Positions 35,901 through 47,300 of a stretch of 55,917 nt of DNA are shown in pieces. Source of the DNA: Tubiluchus corallicola (taxonomy: Eukaryota; Priapulida; Priapulimorpha; Priapulimorphida; Tubiluchidae). Location of the stretch: positions 214,430-270,346 of the forward strand of contig JAQGDQ010000199.1 of the NCBI GenBank assembly GCA_030141605.1. The letters run 5' to 3'. How positions within the stretch are numbered: position 1 is the first letter of the stretch; each line of letters starts with the position of its first letter. The notes under the pieces were generated by a model. That model ran no database searches and was not told where the DNA came from. It was given only the letters and a program-made list of their open reading frames with translations. The position numbers and the translations under genes were made by a program.

Positions 35901-36398
35901 CAATGTAGAAATAACGTTGGTGCAATCACCTCACTGTAGTGATCATTCCCACAATATCACACATCACGCGAGTGGCACAGATGAACATTACACTGCACAA
36001 AATCTATGTGGTGACAGTGAGTATAAAGTAGCAGTTTGGGGAGAAACCAGTGGAGGTGAAGCGATTAACTCAAAACAGAATGCAACTGGTTGGACAATAA
36101 AAGAGGGTATTATAGCTACTATATTAGAATAAAGTATAAGTATTTGCAAGCTGTTGTATACTGCACAATAAACTAGAATTCGTTTAAGAATGAAGTTATA
36201 TCATTCTTAAAGTTAAATGAAACTGTAAACTGAAATACCTAAACTGGTAAACAAAACTGAAGACAGCATATCACTGAGGTAGTTTAAATACTGTGTATCC
36301 AGTTTGCGTAGTTACTGCCTATAAGTCATCAGGTTTCAGGATTATAGACAATGTTGTATTATTTTCACAGTTGTTACTTCATAACAGCTTAATTAATA

Positions 36399-36462
<64 letters not shown>

Positions 36463-38272
36463 TAAATAAGAATAATAGTAGTAGAGAATTACTTAAAAAG
36501 AAACTAGACAGAATGGATAAAAATACCATATATAGAAATCATTGGCGGTGAAGCAGTTAACTCAAAACAGAATGCAACTGGTTGGACAATAAAAGAGGGT
36601 ATTATAGCTACTATATTAGAATAAAATATAAGTTTCTGCAAGCTGTTGTATACTGCACAATAAAGTGAAATACATCAATGAAGTTATTTCATTCTTAAAG
36701 TTAGATACTCTAAAGTGAAATACCCAAACTGGTAAAACAAAACTGAAGACAGCATATCACTGAGCTCGTTTAAATACTGTGTATATTTAAATCCTGTTTG
36801 CATAGTTATTGCCCATAAGTCATCAGGATTCAGGATTACAAACAATGTTGTATTATTTTCACAATGTGTCTGTGTTTTATTATTTGCACAGTGTTTAGTT
36901 CTTAACAGCTTTAACTTGCAACCAGAGAGTTTTCACATAAGAGCATTCAAATTGGCATTGTCATAATATTCCATATAAAACTTCACAAGATTAGTGTCAA
37001 ATTTATTGAACTTCGCTACTGTCATTCTTAAAGTTAGATACTCTAAAGTGAAATACCCAAACTGGTAAAACAAAACTGAAGACAGCATATCACTGAGCTC
37101 GTTTAAATACTGTGTATATTTAAATCCTGTTTGCATAGTTATTGCCCATAAGTCATCAGGATTCAGGATTACAAACAATGTTGTATTATTTTCACAATGT
37201 GTCTGTGTTTTATTATTTGCACAGTGTTTAGTTCTTAACAGCTTTAACTTGCAACCAGAGAGTTTTCACATAAGAGCATTCAAATTCGCATTGTCATAAT
37301 ATTCCATATAAAACTTCACAAGATTAGTGTCAAATTTATTGAACTTCGCTACTGAATCTGCACATTATATCTGATTTTTGATTCCTCCATTATTTTCAGT
37401 ACCAAATGTCACCGTAGAAAATCTTACTCTCGTTCAAGCTACGAGCTCTGCTATAGAATATACATGGGAAGGGCCAGCAGACTGTTGTGGACTAAATGGG
37501 GAGTTTGTAACCTACAGCACAGAACTTTATGCCAGTGATGTACTAGTTGCTACGAAAAATGACTCAAACAATAATAAAATAATATACGATAGAGAAGATG
37601 GTGTAAGTTATGGAGAAACTTACATTTTTAAAATCTGGATTGTCAACGAAATGGGTAGAGCAAACATATTTGAAGAAGATCAAGTTACAACTCTTCTTCC
37701 TTATGGTACGTGTAAGATAGCATGTAAAAACTTGTGCAGAAAGCTGAACATATAAATAAAATGAAATTTTATTTGTAAGATTAGCATGTTTATAAGAATT
37801 ATTAATCATGAAGAATTAGCATTTCGCAGTATAATTTAGAAAGATTCATCTCTAAACAAGCTATATTGTTATTATTGGATTAAAGTATATATCTACAAAC
37901 TGACACATTTCTTTTTTAGTATGTGATCCAGAACCGTGCAATAATGGCAAATGTGTCGTTGATGAAAATGACTATGACAACTTTGACTGTGACTGCAGTG
38001 GAACCGACTTCACAGGAAGCTGTTGCCACATTTGTAAATATCTAGCATCTAAGTTATATTTAATTCTTGTTCATGAATTTTGAATTATCTGACCTGCTGT
38101 TCACAAATAAGTATTACTACAATTTGTCTTGTAATAATACTTTTCTGCTTCTTCCAAATTTCACTCTTCGTTTTGGTTTCCTTATAGATAGGTAATTGGT
38201 TAGTATTTTACAACCTTACATGAGTACCTAAGTTATCGTTTAATTAATTATTTATAATCTTAATGTCAATAG

Positions 38273-38307
<35 letters not shown>

Positions 38308-41300
38308 CTTGATTTCACCAATATATATATATATTGATGATATCAAGCTTTGAAAAGGAGGAAATGCGAAAATTTGGAGCACAGCCTGGGTTTGAACCAG
38401 GGATAGTCTTCTAACATAGTAGATGGCATAACAGCAAAATTACTGCGTTTTTTTATTTTTTTATTTTTTACTATCTCAATTATTTCATTTCATTTATTCA
38501 TTAAATATATCCACAATGATCATTATAGCATTGTACATAAAAGTATTTAATAACATATTTATTATTATGTGCACAAGATGCCAAGCCGCAAATGACCCGT
38601 GGGGTACTCAAGAAGTAATTACTTGTTTAGAGTACCCCAAATGAATGAGGACTGAGTGTAATAGAAAAGAGCAGTAAAGGAGTAGAAGGAAAGGTTAATA
38701 GAGAATAAAAAGAAGGAGAATGATGTGGTAGTATCTGTATGAGTAACATGACCTATAGAAATGTAGAAATTGACATAGCCAGCAACACAATGGATTCCGA
38801 CAGGGACAGCAGTGTAATTAATCAAATTGATTTATTCTGTATAATTAGAAAAGATTTCAGTAAAGAATTTTTTATGTATTCGTTGATGTTATTCCAAAGT
38901 CTAGGGCCAGTGTTAGTGATGAAGTGCCTTGCCGCGTCAGTCCTGCAATACTTAATACAAAATTCGTTAAATCTTGTTGAGTAATGTCTTACGTTAATAG
39001 ATAATGGGTTTAAAAAGAAAGCGGGGTGAAGTTTATGTTTGGCTTTGTAGATGAACACAGCCGTATTCAGGTTTATTAGATCATTTAGCACTAGGATAAA
39101 ATAATTCTTAAAAAGATTAAGACCTACATGTTCACGCTTGTTCAAATTAGCTATCAATCTTATAAATTTACGTTGTAGAGAGTTTAGTTTAACTAGAGTT
39201 GAAGGGTAGGTGTGCCCCCAAAGTATATTACAGCAGGTCAAGTTTGGCAGTACTAGACAATTATAAAGAATGATTAGGTATTCTTTTGAAAAACAATGTT
39301 TAACTGGACTGATTAAGCCAATGTTCTAAGCAACTTTAGAATGAATCATGTTTAAGTGTGGTTTCCAATCTAGGTGTTCATTTAACATAACCCCTAGGAA
39401 CTTCATTTCGCTTACTTGTTCTACAGCATTACCATCAATTTTTATAATACTGTTCATATTTATAGGTTTGTTACGAGCTCTGAATAAAATGTATTTAGTT
39501 TTAGTTGAGTTTAGTGCTAATTTATTGATTTTAAACCAGGCTGTAATTTTACTGAGTTCACTATTAATAATGTTAGTGTCAAGACCTTTCCATTGTCAGT
39601 AATACAGTTTTGTAAGTCATTAATGTATATTAAAAACAACAGAGGTCCCAAAATAGATCCCTGGGGTACTCCGTGTGTGACTATTGCTTCGTTGGAAGGA
39701 ACATTGTTACATCTGACTGTGGTCCTTGAGGTAATTAGCAAAGCATGAGTATGCGATCCCTCTAATGCCATAGTGGAATAACTTATCTAACAGAATAGCA
39801 TGATTAACTGTATCAAAGGCCTTAGAGAGATCACAAAAAATGCCAATGGCAACAGCGTTTTGTTCTAATGAATTAATTACGTTGTTTACTATATTTATTA
39901 GGCCTAGCTGTGTTGAACTACCCTTGAACGTTCCCTGGCCATTATGGCAGTTCAAAGTTTATTAATTATAGCTACCGGCCACTTCAGCATTTCTATGCTT
40001 ATGTAAGAGTGATGCTAACTAATTAGGTTAATTTAAATTTAGATTATTTTTGAACTCGAATTTCACGTGAGCAATTAACAATTATTTATAACTTAATATC
40101 GGCTTATATTTAAAATAAGAAATGTGAAAACGTTGAGACATAGCCATGATGATCCCTGAGGAGCATAGTAGTCTAGGGTTACCCAGAAGGTCCCTGGTTG
40201 AACGCCAGGCTATGTTCAAAATTTCTCACATTTCTTATTTTTTCAAAGTCTAGTTTCAAAATTCACTTAACTGTGGGCTTTTATAACCATTAATCGTCTA
40301 GTTCTTACTTAACTTCCATAGTCTTGAACTGTTCCACGTCACCATGCATGAACAACGGAACATGTGAGGATGTACTAGAACCTGACGATTGTGACTGCAG
40401 CGCTAGTTGTGAGGAAGTCATCGCATATTTTACATGCTACTGTCCAGAGGGTTATGAAGGACGCTTATGCGAAAGTACTTTTTACATAATATTATCGTCT
40501 TTTATTAGCAAAAAATTGAGATAAGTTTTTAGGCGATTGACACTCATAAAAGAATTGCAAAATGTTCAATTAGAATAGTCACGTTGATTTAAGTCGATGT
40601 ATGGATAAATTTTTGGCACAAAGCTCACGGCTTTTTTGTTTTAAAAACTCAGCCGTAGAAGTTGATGTGAGAACAACACATTCTCTGTGACTACCACTTA
40701 TGTTGCTGCCACCACAGCCACCAAGTGCCATCACCAACACCAATACCATCACCACAACCACTCACAAGCCACGGCTGTTAGTTCTTACTATTGTCTCTGC
40801 TTGTTGCCATCACCATAACCCCATATCATGATCACCCACCAACACCAGCACCTCTACCATCATCATCGCCACAACCACAACCAGTACCACCACAACCGCA
40901 ATCTAATTCTCCTTCCACCTCTGCCTCATTCGTCCCTTTTCCTCCTCCTGTTTATTCCTCTTTGTTTTGTCCTCTTCCCCCTTTGCCTTATTCTTCTCCT
41001 TTTCTTCCTTCTTCTATGGGGGCCGCTCATACTACTAGCTGTTGACACATCTCAAAAGGAAGCACTTACCAAGTTATCACTGAAACTTATAGTTCAAGCA
41101 AATCATATAATAGCTGAAAAACAGCACTAGTTGCCAATAAAAATAGATTCATAAATAAATAAATAAATAAATGGTTCTGTTTGCAAAATTCAAGTAGAAG
41201 CTTTGTATTTTAGAGCTCGACCCGGAGAAAACCGAAAATTGGTGGATCTTCGTTGTAGCAGCCGGTGTTCTGTTGGTCATCCTTTTGGCTTCATTTCTTT

Positions 41301-44300
41301 ACTACAAAAGCAAGAAACGTATTCAAGCTAAAAAAGATGAATCGGCTACTGAACTCAGTCTGGAAAACACACAAAATGGTTAGATAATACACGTACATGC
41401 ATCTGCTCTCTTATATGTCATGAAAGATTTCCATTATTGTACAGAAATAATTTTATTGTTTGTGCTGCTGTTATTAAAGAACTATGTAAATTTTATGCAA
41501 GTGTATGAAAGTGGTTTATTGTGGGTATTGTTGGGCATATCCCATCACTCGGTAAAAGACAGTCAATCAAGATGTAGTATCTTGTTCGCATCATTGTCTT
41601 TGTTTATCTCTGCTGTTTTTTCATTTGTTGGGGTTCATTTAAAGGAAAACCGGATGATTATTTAGACTCATGCTTATTTTAATTTACTGTCCAAAATATA
41701 TGTTTTCTTGCCTATAAACGTTAGCAATTGTTTCTTACATTTGAATAATTTGTTTAGAAAGTTACTAGCACGTTTGCATAAGTGTTCCTGCTGAAACGCA
41801 TGATGCCACGAAATCATGATGCCATGACGTTTTTGTCATATGACGCCAGAAACTAACACTGCAGTTCATGATTATGGTTATCACTGTACCGCCTTCTATT
41901 TGTTGGCCGCGCGCACGTTACAAAAAGGCGCCATTGCCAATTTCAGTAGATTCACTGAGCCGCGCGTAGCTTTGAAAGTTTGAGTATCCAAAGTAATTAT
42001 TGTTTAATTTAAGCTTTGATTCAAAAAACGCTATTGCAGTTTTCAATATTTTAGAGCATTCTCTATTCTGAACTAATGTTTACACAATCAGCCGGTTTTC
42101 TTTTAACTTAAGCTGATACCAGCCAGAATAAATTAAATTTCCAAAGCTCTCTCACAAAGCCAGAATTGCATATGTGTTTTTCCGTAACCTGAACTTCTAT
42201 TAGGTCTATCCGCCACATACGCATATTGACATAACAGAGACTTGATACAAGACACTGCAGGAATTCACTGAAATCTACACATGACCTACGAATAATAATA
42301 TAATCAAATAGTTATCCTGCATTTGTTGACAATATTGAGAAAAAGGTTTAAACCGCGCCATTGCCTTGTATACATGCACTTTAAGGTAAACCTGTTTTCA
42401 AAAAAGTAATGCGTAGGCCTACAGACATTTCAATTTCTTATGTGCATGCGGAATCATATTGAGTTAAGCATCAACATTTTTCTACATTATTATCCAAAAG
42501 TCATGCTTTAAATGTGCTGAATTTCTTCCCTGCACATTCGCAAATGAGAATGTAGATAATCCAGCAGCCAGGACATCAACGTATGCCAAATATTAAGCCA
42601 GTGAAGACCCTGACCTAATAGAAGATCCAAATTTCCTCGAAAACTAACACACAGACCGCGACTTCAATATTGCTTTACCAGTCAAAATCAACAACCACAG
42701 CGTGAAATTCTAAGACAAAATTGAAAGATTTAATGAAAAAACACATAATATTTTTGCATTATTTCAATAAAAGATTTATTGCCATTGGAAAAATAGATAT
42801 TGAGTATTGGACGAGTAAACCCCATCCCCACATTGCAAAATAGTTTAATATTCAGTTTCGCTGTTATCACAATGTAAAGTTGATTTACCTTTTTCACTGT
42901 ATTTATAGGACAATATGATGCTCTTAGTGCAGAAAATCCAGACGAACACATTTACGAGATAATTGGTGAAACACTAATGGGATGCAAATGCGAGGTTAGG
43001 GTAGCTCTCAGAAGCAAAACCGAACAAAGTGAAGAGGTTAACAGTGCAGTAAAAGAAACTCGTCGAAGAGTATATGAAAATGTAAAACCCAACTCTGATA
43101 AGCCGCTACCCGTTCAACTAGGAAAATTGTTCGACCAGATTTTATTGGAGAAGGAAAAAAATAATGGCTTCTGTAACGAGTTCGATGTAAGTCGCTTAAG
43201 TAATCCAACATGTCGTGTCAGCTGGCATAATTAATTTTGCTGCGATTTGTAATTTTCATGTATTCAGCTCCGCATATTAATTGAAAGCTCTCGATCTAGT
43301 GTGGTCCCATTGTTTGGTGTAATAGAAATCCGAGTGTACTGTAGTATACTCCAGCGAAGTCTCATAACAATCCGGTGTGAGATGGCATGATTTTAGGCTT
43401 TCTGTGAAAATTGTGTTATCACAGCTATCAAGAATTCAAAATAGACTGACTCCGCCAATCAATGCAGAATTTGTAGATTGTCAATTGCAACTGCCATGGA
43501 GATTTAAGCTTTTGCAAAAACTCATTCCATAACAGCAATAGCAACAACATCATCTCCCAAAAGCAGCTATTTGGAAGTTCCACTTGCCAGCTTGTTTCCA
43601 CCTGAAGAGCAAAAGACTCTGTCGAATGTTTGCACATTATTGATAATTGCCAAATTGGCCTAATAGCATTTTTTCACGGCACATAATTTCAGCTAATTGC
43701 AACATTTTTTGCATGCTATTGTCATAACATTGTCTTATGTTGATGTTGTTGATGCCATCGCTATCGTCATCGACACAAGGTGATGTAACGTAGTGGGTGT
43801 GGTGTGATTATATGACAAAATAACGATATGGCGTAGTGAACGGGACATTCTGTGGTGTTGTGTGCTGTGGTATATTGTGATGTGATGTGGTGGGTGTGGT
43901 ACAATGAAGTGAGGTGGGTGGATGTGGTGTGGAGTGGAGTGGGTTGTTCTTGTGGTATAGATTGTTGTTGTGGATTCATAAGCAAACTTCATTTGCAGAG
44001 TTCGCTACCGAGTTGGATGGTTACCAAATTATTTTTTCCAAGAAATAGACCAAGTGTGAAAAAATTTAGTAGCAGGAAAAGAGTAACAACAAGAATGAAG
44101 CTGTATCCTGTGTAAAAGTAAAAATGGCAAAGAAACGTATTTTACTGTAGACTTAAATGTTTAAATATTTATTTTATGACTTTACTAGCACAAAAATACT
44201 GTACATTTGTCTTACTATGCAAGTGTTTTAAACAAAGAATTTGCTGATCAGTAGGGGCAGGTGCACATTAGAGTTACTACACAAGACCTTATAGCTCCAG

Positions 44301-47300
44301 CTGCGGTAATATGCTGATCTTTATTAGATGCACAACCAAAACATTAAGCTACACTAATAAAAAACGAATGCCTTTTCTTAGTCTCAAAAAATGTTTTTAA
44401 ATGTCACAAGCCTTAACCTTAATATGCATCATCAGCTGAATTAACAATAATGAAAACTTGTGCTGTTTCAGGCTAGCAGCACAAGTTTCTGAAGTAACTT
44501 TGGACAAAAGCTCCTGGCAATAAAAAAAGCAATTCAATTTTTTGCAGTCTTTTCAGGCAATACCTATCACAAGTCATCACGTGTCTAATGCTGGATTAAA
44601 TTTGGAGTCAAAAAACCGTTTTCAAGATGTTATCCCATGTAAGTAGATCAATGTGCTTGCCCAGTTTTGTCAACATTATAAACCTAAATAATAGAGATAT
44701 ATCCAAATTAATTTACGGATCGATGAATTCTATATTGCTTCGCCCTACATGGTCTTTCCCGATCATCAGCCAAGTGGTACGGTAAGACACATGATCCTGT
44801 TACATAAGGTTCGGCTGGTTGGAGTCCAGCTGAAGGGACTTGATGTCCAACTTAGAGGTTACCTGGATTTTTCTTGATTCACTTCCTTAATTACAATTGC
44901 TAAGCCATGTGTGATTGATTACTTTTGAGTCTTAATATTAATCTAATATTAATATTTAATATTAATCAAGCTTGCTCATAAAATAAAATAACAATTGTGA
45001 ATTTTGTAGCTATCGCATTTTATGTTAATCATTTTCAGATGACAACTACCGTGTCAAACTTCTTCCAACAACTCGACTTTCCTCTGATTATATAAACGCT
45101 TCTTACGTTGATGTAAGTTCATTTTTTGATACAGTATATTGGAAGACAATAATTTATATTTAAACTGGGTTCACAACCCTGTTCAAATATAAGGTATTAC
45201 CTACCAATACTATTTCAAGCTAAACGTTAACTAACATGGGAAAATATTTGCCCGCCAATTAATTTACTTGAAATTACAAGCTCAAATTTTAATTATTTGT
45301 TTTTTCCCGACGAGCTTCCACGAAATAACGTTAATCGTAATATAAAACCGGATTCATTACAATGGTAAAATTTAATAGTGTTTAAACGACATACCCTGGC
45401 ACAAAAAAAAACTAAAAAAGCAAGTAACCAAAACGGGAAAATATTTGCCAGCCAATTAATTTACTTGAAATTATAAGCATAAATTTTAATAATTTGTTTT
45501 TGAAATTAGATATGAGTGCAAATGACTAAAAGCTCAAGGATAAAAAATTAAAGGCTTTTTGTAAATTACTGATGAAAAAATTATTCTGTCCTAAAATTAA
45601 ATCTGATTTTAGATTTTTTCAGATGCAGATCATGTTGTAAATTTGATGGAAAACAAAATTTAATGTTTGTTGTAATTAAAGGGCTATAACCAGGAGAATT
45701 CAGTCATTGTGACCCAGTTACCATTACCAACCACAATCACCGACTTTTGGTGCATGGTTATGGAACAAAGTGTAGCAACTGTCGTGATGCTGAATCAGTG
45801 GCCGTTGAATCAAATGGTAGACCAAACATTTTCCATATAAAGTGTTTTTGTTCAATTTCAACTTTATGCCTTCGATCAATAATCAATTAATATATGAATT
45901 ACAGAAACTTTGTTGTATTAACATAGGTTGTACATAGAATGGACATTTTCAAATAAATCACTGCATGTGACAAAAAATGAAAAAAAATCTCGAAATCTAA
46001 ATTTTAATTCTCTTGTTTGGCCCCATAAACAGGACTACTGGTAATAAGAAGTAGTAATATACATACATTTCAGGAATGTCCACAATACTGGCCAGAGCCG
46101 GGCGGAAAAGCACAACATGGTGGTATTACAGTAAGATGCAATTTGCCAATAAAGCGAAGCAAGTATTACGACATAAGGATACTTGAAGTTGCAAATATTT
46201 ACAATGTAAGAATTTCAAGCTTCCATACTGTATAACGTGGTGGTATTACAGTAAGATGCAATTTGCCAATAAAGCGAAGCAAGTATTACGACATAAGGAT
46301 ACTTGAAGTTGCAAATATTTACAATGTAAGAATTCCAAGTTTCCATACTGTACAACGTGGTGGTATTACAGTAAGATGCAATTTGCCAATAAAGCGAAGC
46401 ACGTATTACGACATAAAGATACTTGAAGTTGCAAATATTTACAATGTAAGAATTCCAAGTTTCCATACTGTTCTAACTAACACAGCAAGATGCAGCAGCA
46501 GTGCAGTGTGTGTAATCTGTGTGTAGTGTAATGGTGTGTGACAGATGTGTACAGAAGTACGTGTAACAAAGGTGTATGCAAAAGTTCTTTATAGTAGTAA
46601 TCCTAAAGCGAATTATACGTTCTATCTGTTACTGATAGTAAAATATTGTCATTTTTGCTAATTTGTCAACACTGAACATGTATTGAAGGAAACCATCACT
46701 GGCGTTCCGTAAACAAGAGTCTTTACAATAACTTACAACTTTATAACCAATATGTTTCGACCTTTAAGCAACCTTGAGAGTTTAGAGTGTGATATAATTT
46801 GCAACACGCAAAGGGCATTTTACTTTTTGAGGTTGTAAAAATTATTCTACTGTACAAGGCATGGAATTCTAAATGCACTTGCTTTTTCTAGAATGAGTCA
46901 CGAACACTGCATCATTTTCACTTCAAGTCTTGGCCACTTGAAGCAACAATACCTTCATCACCACAGGCCTTTCTGAATCTTCTAAATGCTGTTAAAAAAT
47001 GGGAATTGGACATAAAGAATGAAAAAATTGTTGTACAATGTCTGTAAGTTTGTTACTATAGCTACATAATTATAATTTTTTAAAAAATAAATTGCAAGTG
47101 AAATTCATTTTGCAGAGTATTGTGGATACAGACGTTCGTGCTACTTGTAGAAATATGCTGAGAACAAAGAAACTTAAGATTAACATTAATTTATGTTCTT
47201 CGACTAGCAATATCTTTCAGCTGAATGTTTGGCAAACCTCTTAGAGTTTCAAAGCTGTAATCATGCTCTTTCTTGCACAGAGATGGCGCACAAAGATGTG

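Larger units (their letters stand above)
34036..37705 (+). other. Receptor 1 ectodomain, part 2: four fibronectin type III domains
   Basis: Exon 34036-34356 holds FN3-1 ([21 protein letters not shown]). Exons 34812-34909 and 35199-35502 together give FN3-2 ([24 protein letters not shown]). Exon 35798-36106 is FN3-3 ([30 protein letters not shown]). Exon 37400-37705 is FN3-4 ([21 protein letters not shown]). Each has the conserved Trp of strand B and the Tyr before strand F. FN3-2 has the least conserved N-terminal half, and its second exon's acceptor at 35199 is a choice made to keep phase. Confidence 0.8.
37920..41378 (+). other. Receptor 1: two EGF-like modules and the transmembrane helix
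   Basis: Exon 37920-38033 encodes [16 protein letters not shown] ... DFTGSCC. Exon 40322-40474 encodes [17 protein letters not shown] ... [12 protein letters not shown]. Both have EGF spacing. Exon 41214-41378 starts with a short acidic stem, then a hydrophobic helix ([19 protein letters not shown]) and a basic stop-transfer [12 protein letters not shown], fixing the orientation as extracellular N-terminus. A LINE and a tRNA-like hairpin occupy the intron between the two EGF exons. Confidence 0.88.

Noticed and set aside
38360-38430. Functional tRNA genes at the tRNA-like sites (38.4, 40.2, 44.8, 49.9 kb and the SINE heads)
   Set aside because: Boxes A and B are recognisable but acceptor stems do not pair well, and the sequences occur in repeat contexts.
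44069-44115. Extension of the PTP exon to TATCCTGTGTAA
   Set aside because: A donor there breaks phase with the next exon. Ending at 44068 (TTTA|GTAGCA) restores phase and aligns exactly with the NR-to-RVKL spacing of PTP domains.
46118-46475. CRISPR-like regular repeats here and in the other tandem arrays
   Set aside because: Direct tandem duplications without spacers in an animal genome.
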